From assembly GCA_025618425.1 (NCBI GenBank), contig CM046835.1, forward strand, positions 15,911,020 to 15,975,019: a stretch of DNA of 64,000 bases, read 5' to 3'. The translations under genes were made by a program, and so were the position numbers. The stretch is from Heliocidaris tuberculata (taxonomy: Eukaryota; Echinodermata; Echinoidea; Camarodonta; Echinometridae). The notes below the pieces were generated by a model that was not told where the DNA came from, did no database searches, and saw only the letters and a list, made by a program, of their open reading frames with translations. Shown here piece after piece: positions 23,673 to 34,390 of this stretch. The number at the start of each line of letters is the position of its first letter. Within the stretch, counting starts at the first letter, position 1.

Positions 23673-26600
23673 TGTAGATAATTGCAGACATGAATAAACA
23701 GAAAGACAATGTTTAAATGCAATAAGCAAATAAAGCTGTTACTGACAAACCCTGGTTGTTTCCTTTTTTTTTATATATAACTTTCTCATTGTCACAGAAA
23801 TGAATTGATTTTTTTTTTTACAACAGGACACCAGCACCTCTGGAGGAGGTTGCTATGGAAACAGAAAACACAGGGGAAGCTAAAAGCAATGTGAAGGGAG
23901 AACCTATGAGTGAAGAGCCAGTAAAAGGGTAAGAAGAATTCCTGTTTAACGATTCTTGTTTAACAATTCTTAAATGAGTTTTAAATTTTGTAAAGTTCCC
24001 AAATGTGCGCAAAGGCAAAGAGAAACAAGAAGGAGTGAATTCAGCATTTAAAGAGAAGGTTGAGTTCTGGTAAAGGTGAAAAATAATTTGTGAGCTTTCT
24101 CATTCCTTTTACAGGGCACTCTTGATACAATGAGCATGGCTACAACAAGGTTTCTTTATAACGAACAAATTCTTTCGGTCCCAAAAGTGTCCACATGCAA
24201 ACATGGCACAGCAACCCGCTTACAACGAGCATGGTTACAAGATTTTTGTTATAACAAGCTAATTATCATGACATTTAGATAAAGAAAAAACAAAGCAAAG
24301 ACGACCCGTTATAACGAGGAACAATAGTGGACATTGAAAGTTGCATTCTTTCTTTTCTATGACTGACATTAATGACCTGGAAACATACGTTCTGCACTAG
24401 CTGCCCTCATGCACAAACTGAGAAGGGTTTCCCCCACAACTCATGGCAGCAAAACAGTTGGTTTCCCTACCCCCTCCCCAGGTTTTTCCGTCATTATTGC
24501 TGTTCTGCACACAGACAGACACACACGCACGTGTACCCGAAGAACCAATGTAAATGATACGGTTTGCAGAACGATGTATTCACAGAATGTTCACAACTAT
24601 TTTGCTCACGTTTTGTATTGGAGATTAGAGTGTTTTATATTGTCTTGTGAAAGTTTATGTGTATATTGGAAAAATATAAAACATAGAGAAGACATGGGCA
24701 TTATATTTCTTTTATGTTTTTCTTTATGGTCCGTTGTAACGAGAGTTCGTTATAACGAGGAAAAGTCTTTGGTCCCGAGACCCTCATTATAACGGGACTG
24801 CCCTGTATGTTAGTTTGAAAGAACATCATAGTAGAAATGTCCCCTGAAAAGGATTGCTCTTCAAATGCCCCTGTATTTGAAATATTACAAGAAATAGCTG
24901 AAGTGTTTGGGCCGAATATTCATTCCACATGACCAGAACTCAACCTTATCGTCAACTCATATCTGGCATTCATTTTGCTTTAAATTTTCCAAATAGCTTT
25001 TTGAGCTGATTAGAATAGGTTTATGCACAATTCCTCATTTACCTGTAATTATTTACCAGGAAACCCTCAGAAACCGAAGATACCTCACCAGTGCAGGAGA
25101 AAGATGTACCGTACTTCAAGAACCTTGTTTCCTCAGAGACAGCAAGGCTTCTTGACAGATGTAGCATCTGGGATAAAATCATGTCTGACAATGAGCTATC
25201 CGAGGAAGGTATAGCAAATTTCTATCTGTTTCTATTTTTCTTTTCTTTTTTCCCCTTCTTTTTTTTTCTTTTACTCCAAGATTACTTATGTGATTTCATT
25301 TAAAAGCAATGATTTATCAACATTTATAAACTGTTGGTCGTCTGTGAAAAAAAAAACATACAGGAGCAGTGAGCGATTTAGCTCTTGAAAGCTGAAAAAT
25401 AACTCTGGTAAACAAACAATAAAATACATAAATTTCGCTTTGACAAAATCACACTTTTTCAACGCTACGTCCAATAAAAGCTCCAGTGAACAGAAAGGTA
25501 TTTTTTCCACTGTTGATCATTATGTGATGATATTGGAAGATTGTCCTGTTATTATTTATTTTGAATACCTTCTGTATCTCTTCTTAGTGTGTGGTGAGAT
25601 TCGCAGTGCTATAGGTAAGGCCAAACTCCTGATAGACCAGCGCTTCAAACAGTTCCTAGGCCTGGTTAAGAACTGTGAATTTGGACTCGGTGAGAAGGTC
25701 ACCCACTGCTCGGACCTTGAGGGATTCTGGGAAATGATCTACTTCCAGGTCAGTTCTTATCACTTGCCTTTGAGAAATATTGATATTGAAGTTTAATACA
25801 GTTGGAGATATTACAGAGATAGATATACCCATACAACTGTAGAGCATGGAAATAGATAAATAAATGTAGTCTAAGTTGTATAGAAAATGGCAGTTCAACA
25901 TATCAAATGTTTATGTTAATTTAGAAGTTTGTATTATGGCTCACTTTCCCTCTCTACTCCTTTCTAGATTCTATTGATTTTTTTTGTTTTTGTTTTTGTT
26001 TTTGTTTTTTTTGTTGTTGCCAGTTTTTATGCAGTCATCCTTTTCTGTCTTCTGTCTACCTCTCTCTTTATATTTCTCTCTCTCTCTCTCTCCCTCTCTC
26101 TTTCTCTTTTTCTCTCCCCTCTCCCTCTGTTTCTCTCTTGATCTCTCTTGCATATTTCCCCCGTTGCCCCTTCATTTCACTCTACCTTTGTTTTTCACTT
26201 TCTCTTGCTCCCTCTATTTTATTTTTAAAATTTATTCCATATTCAGGAATTGCCAACTTTAAATGTAAATTTCAGGTTAAAATGGTCTTTGTCCAGCAGC
26301 ATGAAATATTAAATGCTCTGTGAAGATGCTAATGTGCTTATATTTTGCAATGTTTTTGTGTTTTTTCAGGTGGATGATGTGGATGCATTGTTCAAGGAAC
26401 TTGAGAAGCTACAGGCTAATAACTGGCAGAAAGAGGAGAAGAAGATGGACAAACCCAAAATCATCAAGGTAGATATAATGATAATTACAATTACTGTTTA
26501 TGATTTCAATAGCTACATTTAGATAGACCACATATCCAACCCACAGGATGCTCAAGCCACCTACAAAGTCCTGTTATTACCCAGGCTTGAGCCCAGCTGC

Positions 26601-29600
26601 CCTAAGGCAGTGAAAACATTCAAGGAATTACTTTGAGAGTGGCAAATGTAGATTAATGCTTCATGCCAAAGGACATTAGTGCTGCAGCTGAGACTCAAAC
26701 CACAAACAGTGTGATTCACAGTGCAGGATGTATCCGTGACAGTGCTACACATAACCTTTTCAATGTGATTTACAGAGGTGCTATAAAGACCCGAGTTCAT
26801 GTTAATAAAAGTCATGATTTTAAGATTTAAGGTTCCCTTCTATGAAATTCTAATTCTTGTTATTTTGTACATGATACTCATCTAAATTGAAAAATTACAT
26901 CCGTTTGCAATGAATACGTATCTGAATATTTTTAAAATAATATTTTCCCCACGTATTCAGGCCTAAACGAGTCTGCTAAGCTCCGCCCCCTTTTAAACCC
27001 CGAATTCTCGTTCTTCGAGCATGATTGACGTGTGACGTCACAAACCGACATCGCCGGTGCTTGTTTACAATATCTTGCATATATCACGCGTGCAAACTAA
27101 CTTGCAGTTATATACCACCTCGAAAACCACCTCTAAATCGAAGTATGCCGCAACGCTGTGTCTTTGCAGGTTGCAGCAACATCACAAAGGAGGGTGTAAG
27201 TCTACATTTATTCCTCAAAGACCCAAATATTAGAAGAAAATGGACCTCAAAAGTGAAACTAACTCGCGTCAATTGGAAGGGGCCGAGTGACCGCAGTGTC
27301 CGTGTGTTCCGAGCACATTTGTGCGAAGGACTTCCTCGATAGTACGGGGCTGCATGCGGCGTTTGGCATCAAGAAGAGGCCGTCTCTGAAGCAAGATGCC
27401 ATCCCCAAAATCAAACTTGATCTACGGTATCTATTGATCATATATCTATTGATCAACTATCACTGTACCTACACTAACTTAGTCTACCGGTACTTATTAT
27501 TCATAGCAGCACAATGAAAACATGCAAGGTAACAGGAGAGCTAAGGGTTTTCTGGATATCAATGTTAGAATTTACTAGAAACAAAACGCTACCACCCCAT
27601 GCACCAGTAAAACCCTACCCAAGCCCAGGCCAGGCAGGGTCAGCAGGCGAACGACCGAACGGCACGGCGTGTACACCTGCGCACGTCGAGCTCACTGCCT
27701 CGATCAGCTATCAGCTCAGCCTCATCAGGACTGGGGCATTTTGCAAGCGCAAACAAGATTCATAATTGGTGGATATGCGTAAATTAAAATTTAATCGGCA
27801 ATCTAATTATCAAAAGGAATTACTAGTTATAATTCCCAAGTCTCCCGTCGATATCTTCTCCGTTATTGAAATCAGGGACGTCTCTGTCATATAATCAGAA
27901 TCCGACATGTCTGGTTCAAACAAATACGGCCGTGCCCCTAATTCCTCTTTTATTTCTTCTGTCTGAAGAAGATGTTATCGTTCGTTGATATAGGATTTAA
28001 AAAAAACTAAAATGAAGGGCTGTAATGGCACGAAGTCGAAGCTAGGATCTACACGAAGTCGAAGCTAGGATCTACACGAAGTTCAATAGCCTACACACAC
28101 ACTTTCAGCTTGCGTGGAGTCAAGCATTCTGAGTGTGACGTCACATGACGTCATCGATCGCTGGACCGATTTTCCAAAATTTTTAGGGGCGTTCCCAATT
28201 AATTTTTTATTTTCAAGTTTACAGATTAATGAATGGAATTCAGGTAAAATGGTTGACAGATCTGGATTCACAGTAGAAAAGTCTACTAATTGAAGTTCCT
28301 TTGTAATTCCATAAAAGGGAACCTTTAAGGATACTTGCTAGTTATATGCAGTTTTTGTAAAGGTAATTAGAAAGCATATCACTTGAGTGAAGATGATTGT
28401 TATATGATTATGGGGGGATTGTCATTAATTATCTATCACTTTGAACATAATTTGTTTGAAAAATCTCCAAGAAATAACTTCTTGCTAATGCCAACTTTGG
28501 AGTGGTCATTATGTAATTGGAAGTCAACTTTGTTGGGCCCTGCACTTATTCCAAGGCATCACTTCTTCACCCCATTCTCAACAAGAAGTGCAGTGGGTGT
28601 GTAACATGTCTTTGAGACAAGGGTGATAAAGAGACATTAATTGTAATGAAAATATATAAGAGGTGAATGCAGAGTTCTGTCTCTGCAGTAGTACAGTTTT
28701 GTTGCCATTTCTCTCTTGCCCTATTGCAGAAGAAGAAACCCATCACCAAGAAACCAGTCGGAGGTGACGTTGCTGTCAAGCGTAATGCTGCAAAGGAGAG
28801 ACTCCTAGCAGCCAAGGCAGCCATGCAGGCCAAGGCAACGAGAAAGGCAGAATCTGAGAAGGTAGTCTTTGAAGGAGGGTTCTTCAAGGTTGAGAGCCCG
28901 GCCAGGAAGGCGACTCCTGCAAAGACCAAGGAGCTACGTGAAGGTATTCTGAAGAATTCCTTTTAACTTCAGTTTACTTAGGTTTATATTATTTTAGCAA
29001 AGAAGTTAAAGATATGCAGATGATCATACTAAAAATTACTGAATACATTACTAAGGGATTACAAGGTTTTATTTTCAGTCTATTTCATGGCTTACCTCAG
29101 TTGCTTAAAATTAGTAAAACAAAGTGCCTACCAGCCTGAAGACTGCTACATGTACATGTACATCTGTGGACCTTTTCAAAAAACTTTTGAAAGACCGTTC
29201 TTTTTGTGTTGTTGTTAGAAAATATTGATCATTATTTTGTTCAAATGTGAGGTACATCAAGAAACATATAGTAATTCCTTCATTTAGTAATGGAAAATGT
29301 AAGTTAATGAAAACAGGGGGTTAATCATTCATCAAATATATATATGAACATTGCAGATGGACTTAGCCGTCAAGCCCTTCAGAACAGGACCAACATCATG
29401 GCTAGTCCAGCATCCACTATGTGCAGTCCAGCATTACAAAAGAGGAACAACATCCTAGCAAGTCCTGCAACTACTCTGTGTAGTCCAGCCCTGAAGAAGA
29501 TGACCATCCTGGCCAGTCCAGGATCCAATCTGTGCAGTCCAGCTCTACAGAAGAGAACCAACATCATGGGAAGTCCAGCAGCCAATCTCTGCAGTCCACT

Positions 29601-30215
29601 CAGGAGAAAGACCAGGAAGGTAAGAACAGATCATGAGGGCCAAACGTATAGGACCAGACCAGGAAGATAAGTCCAGGATAGGGAAGAATGAACACAAAAT
29701 AGCAGAGAAACAAATAGATTCTTAGACTGATAAGATTGGACTTAAAAGATAAGTTGAAAATGTGAAAGGAACAATTGTTCTCAGACCAATAGGACAGGAC
29801 AGAAAGATTATACTGTAGAAAGACTAGAAAGAATCATAAATGTAAGAGAACCAGAAAAGTTCTTAAACTGAAAAGATACAGAACAAAACGGAAAGGAACT
29901 GAAACACTGACAAATAATGACCTTTAATAAAGTAAACAGTAATGTGAAAGCATTTTTTGAGTACAGTAACACATGACATTTCTCCAGCCATTTTGGGATC
30001 AAGAAACATTCCAATCATGTGATTCACTTATTTTGTGGTGTATTTTGTGCATCTGGACCACTTGAAAAATCTGATGAAGTTTCTTTCTATCTTGATTATT
30101 ATGTTTGCAGAGTTCCATGGGCTTTGGATTAAGTCAGGCAGCATCCCTCTTCACTCCAGAGAAGGATACCCCAGGGAAAGGGGCTGTGGCTCAGGATCTC
30201 ATCTCATGGGACTGA
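17425..30215 (+). CDS. DLGAP5: DLGAP5/HURP, mitotic spindle-assembly GKAP protein
   Basis: HURP-type protein; in vertebrates a Ran-regulated microtubule binder that stabilises kinetochore fibres and is an Aurora A substrate. Fifteen coding exons join with no frame break into 799 residues: 17425-17638, 18214-18383, 19041-19139, 19832-19957, 20358-20667, 20850-21042, 22372-22430, 23156-23291, 23827-23928, 25060-25208, 25588-25748, 26370-26468, 28730-28943, 29357-29619, 30111-30215. All introns are GT/AG. Order: basic N-terminus (LHRRSIDQRN near 22-31), an EKLMKWREEKELKRKQ helix near 105-120, proline/Ser-rich middle, then the GKAP domain about 485-660 with DVPYFKNLVSSE, RFKQFLGLVKNCEF, CSDLEGFWEMIYFQ and VFEGGFFKVESPA, all close to HURP blocks. 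Exon 14 adds four 18-19-residue Ser-Pro repeats near 680-755. The protein ends DLISWD. Length is near human HURP (about 850). The start is the first ATG after an acceptor. Very sure of family; 5' UTR uncertain. Confidence 0.95.
17725..17763. repeat. 19-bp tandem duplication in DLGAP5 intron
   Basis: GGCGAGTTTCCTTTAAATA occurs twice back to back, directly after the first coding exon region. Probably a simple local duplication. Confidence 0.85.
19604..19668 (+). pseudogene. Decayed duplicate of part of DLGAP5 coding exon 2
   Basis: Inside intron 3 (19140-19831), about 60 bp match coding exon 2 from 18220: ACATTATCAGGCCCTTCCAAG then TCTGCTCCAGGCCCCTCA, with two or three changes. An acceptor-like tract (CCCTTTTCCCCTTAAG) precedes it as in a real exon. 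In the exon 2 frame the copy soon hits a stop (near 19672) and no donor follows. It looks like a relic of a tandem exon duplication, although unequal exchange or gene conversion is possible. Confidence 0.75.
23573..23668. repeat. CT microsatellite in DLGAP5 intron 8
   Basis: About 95 bp of near-pure (CT)n between coding exons 8 and 9. A second CT-rich tract is at 26062-26130 in intron 11. Confidence 0.95.
24110..24807. mobile_element. Tigger/pogo-like element in DLGAP5 intron 9
   Basis: Ends TACAGGGCACTC and, reverse-complemented, TACAGGGCAGTCCCGTTATAA form an inverted repeat beginning with TA. The interior is full of TTATAACGA and GTTATAACGAG words typical of Tc1/mariner Tigger-type non-autonomous elements. 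About 700 bp, no transposase frame. Confidence 0.7.
26827..28328 (+). mobile_element. TTAA-flanked, THAP-bearing transposon (Kolobok-like)
   Basis: Lies in DLGAP5 intron 12. The left end is TTAAGGTTCCCTTCTATGAAATT; the right end, reverse-complemented, is TTAAAGGTTCCCTTTTATGGAATT. They agree at about 20 of 22 positions after the TTAA, which is present at both edges. The interior carries a broken THAP domain (27145-27425), TGACGTCA-like words near both sides (27030, 28135), and a 23-bp tandem duplication (CACGAAGTCGAAGCTAGGATC, from about 28030). Kolobok transposons are known for TTAA target sites and THAP-domain transposases; the catalytic part is not seen, so this is a deletion derivative of about 1.5 kb. 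Confidence 0.65.
27145..27425 (+). pseudogene. THAP zinc-finger domain, frameshifted
   Basis: THAP is a C2CH zinc-binding DNA-recognition domain found in P-type and Kolobok transposases and in host factors. From ATG at 27145 the frame reads MPQRCVFAGCSNITKEG, SLHLFLKDPNIRRKW and VNWKGPSD: the first Cys pair, the SLH.F.KD block and a conserved Trp. Around 27285-27300 the reading shifts by one base; the other frame continues VCSEHICAKDFLDS, which supplies the final Cys-x2-His and the F-x-x-S tail. So all zinc ligands exist but in two frames. It sits within a TTAA-flanked element, so transposon origin is favoured over a host THAP gene. A short intron could in principle bridge the shift, but no fitting splice pair is obvious. 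Confidence 0.7.
29376..29600 (+). repeat. Coding tandem repeat in DLGAP5 exon 14
   Basis: Four 54-57-bp units encode ALQNRTNIMASPASTMCSP, ALQKRNNILASPATTLCSP, ALKKMTILASPGSNLCSP and ALQKRTNIMGSPAANLCSP. Each unit holds two Ser-Pro sites and one Cys. The third unit is one codon shorter, and all keep frame, so the repeat grew under coding constraint. Confidence 0.9.
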
Positions 30216-30345
30216 TGTCACTCCATTCATCATCATCATCACCATTCAGTCTCACTCATGTGACTATCTTGATCATGTGACCATTTTATAGTAGAACAGC
30301 AATCACCTGTTGCACATGAGTCTGTACTCAGGGTAATTTAAATGT

Positions 30346-30351
30346 AATAAA
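30346..30351 (+). promoter_or_regulatory. Candidate proximal polyA signal of DLGAP5
   Basis: AATAAA 131 bp after the DLGAP5 stop codon. A second AATAAA at 32670-32675 could serve a longer 3' UTR of about 2.4 kb; the two would give alternative ends. Confidence 0.45.
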
Positions 30352-31536
30352 GACAATAGAATCACCTAGAGCACTCTGTAATAAGTGAATCATCTGTGAC
30401 TGATGGGTGTCCAACCACCCACTATCATCACCCTTCCCTGGTCATGTTCCCTTTTGGCAGCACAGCAATCACCTTTTGCACATGATTCCATACAGGAAAA
30501 TATGGTTGTAGTGAATACAATTATCTGAAATAATTCATACATAGTTAGTGAATATCCTGGGATTAATAGGTGTCCAAATACACCTTGTCATCATCATCCG
30601 GCCATAGTCCTGTGACCATCTTGTTAATGTGGCCTTCTTATGGCAGAACCATAATGACCTGTTATACCTGATGAGAATGTCCAGGGTAATCCGGCTGTAT
30701 TAAAGGTTGCAGAATAATCTATATCAATTTCCTGTCATTATTCTGCCTTAGTTGGTCCTGTGACCACATTGGTCAGGTGACTATCCTGTGAAAGAACTAC
30801 AAATTTAATCTCTCTTTTTACTTATGTATTATTGCTGGTGTCTTGATTGAGTGAGATGAGGGATAGCTGTTGCTGTGTACTACATCATAATTTTTTCTTT
30901 TATAACTTGGCCATTGTAAGTAAGTCCAGGGTACCACAAAAGGCCTATTACTGCAACCAAATTGTTACAGATTGTTAAGCAACATAGCGTTAAATGACTG
31001 CACAAGGCAATCTTTTTGTAGATACTATATTTCAGAAGAGATTTTTCCTGAACCATAGTTTATCACCCATATACTCCACCAAATTTGATAGATTTTATAA
31101 TGCAGAAATATTGATATTATAACTGTTCTTAGAAGCAAAATCAAATTATATAGAAAGTACATGTATATTCTAATTGTACTGTCATTTCACATAAGAAGGA
31201 ACGTCTTGTATATTTACTGGGTACATTAATGTAATGCTACAAAATCAAGCAAATTGTGATCTGTATTAACCTCTAATTGACTCGTTAACTTGTAAACATG
31301 AGATGATAACATTTACTCTGAAAACAGTTTGACATCTATGCAAATTCGACATAAGAGGGAGATGAAATCATATGCAACCAAGAGAGCAAAAATGTATTAA
31401 ATCCATGTAGTACTATACTAATCTTTGTCTAAATACCATACACACATACACCATGATTTTAAAGCAATCGTGAAATACATGGACAACATTATTAATGCCA
31501 CTCGCCTCCTAATGTGATGTCTTATGAAGAGTATGA
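30352..31536 (+). other. DLGAP5 3' UTR or downstream sequence
   Basis: No gene seen. The first 500 bp repeat a theme of GTCCTGTGACCAT and GGTCATGTTCCC/GTGACCA words about 200 bp apart, a weak local duplication. AT-rich after 30850. Confidence 0.4.
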
Positions 31537-31719
31537 TACAGTAGAAACTCGTTATAAAAAGCTCCAATATAACAAGATTCCTGATATAACAAGGTTATTT
31601 TGCTGGTCCCAGTTGTTTATGTTCTTTTGGTTTTTTTTACCCTGATATAAGGTGATTCCTGATATAACAAGGTAATTTTCATGGTCCTGAGGTCCACGTT
31701 ATAGTGAGTTTCCACTGTA
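31537..31719. mobile_element. Tigger-like MITE, 183 bp
   Basis: Begins TACAGTAGAAACTCGTTATAA; the reverse complement of the end begins TACAGTGGAAACTCACTATAA. The interior repeats CCTGATATAACAAGGT twice. TA edges and this TIR are typical of Tigger/pogo MITEs. Confidence 0.8.
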
Positions 31720-31757
31720 ACAAGCTCTGAAGCCTTAAATTCCTTCCAGGTGGACAC

Positions 31758-32141
31758 TTAAAGGGATTCGGTAACTTTGTGGAGGCTTGATTTAATAAAT
31801 TGTTGAATTTTGATATCTGTCTTGTATAATGATGTTCAGAAGGATAAATAAATAGCCAGGCATAGAAAGGTTTTCAAATATATTATGCTATTATTAAGAT
31901 ATCTATGACTGAATACTCCCTTTTAGCGTATATGCTTTAGTCTAACACCGAGTCTATGGGGGAAAATGAGTCTGGCATTTCCGGTCACTTGCATATGTTT
32001 ACTTTTGTGAAGCACATGATGATTTTGAAGTGCTTTTTATTTTCCTGGGTTTCATTTTTACACCATATTACATACACTGATAGCATGTAAGGCTAGGCTC
32101 AGATTTTATCAAGCCTCTACAAAGTTACCAAATCACTTTAA
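31758..32141. mobile_element. TTAA-flanked MITE, 384 bp
   Basis: Left end TTAAAGGGATTCGGTAAC then TTTGTGGAGGCTTGAT; right end reverse-complemented TTAAAGTGATTTGGTAAC then TTTGTAGAGGCTTGAT. About 35 bp of inverted repeat with TTAA at both sides. No coding sequence. Confidence 0.8.
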
Positions 32142-32675
32142 TGAACTGTCGTACTGAGTCTGGAGTAGGTATAGTAATCACCTGCTATCCCACTCCATGT
32201 CCTTTATTGAATGAGTTTACAGACTGTAGACTCAATACAACTCAATTTCATTGACAGCATTGAAAGCTCACTCCTCCAAGCAGGCACAACCTCAAAGCTT
32301 TCTTTGTCTTGTAACATTACAAAAGTGGGTAAGGAGCATAAATCAGTTTTCCCTCTGACCTCATTTGTCTTAAATTTTGATAGGATGATATAATCAGTAC
32401 TTTTATAGGGGTTGATTTCCAACTCAAATATGTTGTAATCTCTTGTTCAGTTAGTCTCATTTTCCCCCGTCAAATCCAGCCTAAAATAAATGGTGTGTAA
32501 GCTTTATCACTACATATTGCTTACAAACTTTAGGATATTCAGGTCAAATTTTGCTGTCTCCTTCTATCCTGAATTAAATTTTAGATACCGTATTTTTTTT
32601 TCTTGTATTTTTAGATGTGTAATGTAAATATGTAAATGAAGTAATGATTATGATACACCCCAAAATGTAAATAAA

Positions 32676-34104
32676 AGAACGATTAACACTGATGAAAGTT
32701 GTGTCCAGCTTTTTATTTTATTAACTTGTGTTACTAGAATTTGATGTTTTCATTTAGAGCTGAATACACTTGGCTCATGTCATGAGCACTGCATAAAGAG
32801 TGAAAGCAGAAAACTTATATGTAGATCAGCAATTAACCTATAGCAGTTCAGCGTTTTTTTAAAGTCTAAATTAATTAGCCTTTCCTCCTCAAAATTTCCA
32901 CCAATTACTCATATTTTCTACTCCTACATAGTTTGAAGAAAATAATAAACTACATGTACACTGTATACATGTACTACATGAACCAATGTGAATGAAAATT
33001 GCAAAATTTAATGGAAAATTTTCCAATTTGTACACAAAAATGGTGATTAAATATATTTTACACTGCTTTGCCAACTTACTGAGTTTTAATGATTAGTACA
33101 TGTAGCAATTAAATCTCTCTTATTAGTGAACGGCACAACGTACTGCATTAGAAATAGACCCCCCAAATTCAGTGATTTTTGCTTTTTCTCCTCATGTATA
33201 ATAAGTACAGTTCATGTAATTCCTCGCATTCTGGATCAAAAGATAATGCAAAAACGTCACTACAAAGAGACACTGCACTATGAAGGTGCATCAGTATAAT
33301 TATGGTTAAATATGTGGAAATGGCTATTCTGCCAATCCAAAAGAATGAGAATGCTTTAGTGTTCCTAAAATTCGACTTTGCATATATGGGTTAATACAAA
33401 TTCAAATACTGTACAGAGAAAATCTTCAATTTTTGAAATGCTAGTACATGTATCTACTGTGATATTTTAATATAATGAGTTACAAAACCACTAAAATAAG
33501 GATTCATAGCTCGTCAGGGCAGAAGTTAAAAATTTAAAATACATGTACAGTAATTAAATTGTACCTACCACCAGTACTCAGAACTGTAAACAGAGTGTAC
33601 TAGTCGATTTGACAGTCCAATGTAGCCAATGGCGAATCTAGTGTGAATCTTAGTACCCAAACCTGACCTTATATTGCAAAAATAACACTAGAAATGGATT
33701 TTACGCCCATCAAAACCCCGGAGATATCATACATCAGTATCGGACATGTCGTTCAAACGTTAGATTTTGGTATGGCTACTGGCGGCCATTTTGGATTTAT
33801 GCAAAGTATGCTAATTGCCCAAAGTTATTTGCTACAAAGCTGATATTGTTCGGAGTCTCCATGGAGTCAATGCACACAAAAAACATTTATCAGTAATGGA
33901 CATTTCGTTCAAAAGTTGGGTGTTAAAATGGCTGCCGGTGGCTTTATGCAAATTATACAACTTTCCAAAGTTGCTCTTTCGGCAACAAAGCTGAAATTGT
34001 ATGGAGACCACATGGGATCACAAATCCACAAAAAACTGTAACGGAAAGAACTTTTCTGGGTTCATAAAATGTCAAGTCGACTATACATGTACCACCAAAA
34101 TTGA
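32676..34104. other. Intergenic, with a decayed repeat
   Basis: No gene supported. From about 33597 to 34092 the ends resemble inverted repeats (GTACTAGTCGATTTGACA and TGTCAAGTCGACTATACATGTAC), and the inside holds two related blocks: GTCGTTCAAACGTTAGATTTTGG with a GGCGGCCATTTTGGATTTATG tail at 33748, and GTTCAAAAGTTGGGTG with GGTGGCTTTATG at 33909. Probably an old transposon. Confidence 0.4.
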
Positions 34105-34112
34105 TTGTAGAT

Positions 34113-34255
34113 CAGTGGCGGATCTACATAGGGGGAAAACCGGCCCGTGCCCCCTCTTTTGAAACCAAACTGGCAAAGAAAAAAAATTACCCCTTAAATT
34201 GTGTACTTTTCCAGCTCTGTGCCCCCTCTTTTACAATATCCTGGATCCGCCCCTG
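34113..34255. mobile_element. hAT-like MITE, 143 bp, with 8-bp target duplication
   Basis: Starts CAGTGGCGGATCTACAT and ends ATCCTGGATCCGCCCCTG. It is flanked by perfect TTGTAGAT repeats (34105-34112 and 34256-34263). The interior repeats GTGCCCCCTCTTTT twice. The CAGKGGCGGATC terminus recurs through the window. Confidence 0.85.
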
Positions 34256-34390
34256 TTGTAGATTATATGTATAATACCACTACCTGTCAGAATTTGTTCA
34301 TATTTAATTTGTTTATGACGACCCAAATATTTGCACAATTCTTTTCTAACATAGCGACAACCAATATATGTATAATGTTATTTGTATACT

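Noticed and set aside
27025..27144. Forty codons upstream of the THAP ATG as part of the protein
   Set aside because: THAP domains normally begin at MP-x-C; the upstream part has no similarity to the family and an ATG in good position exists at 27145.
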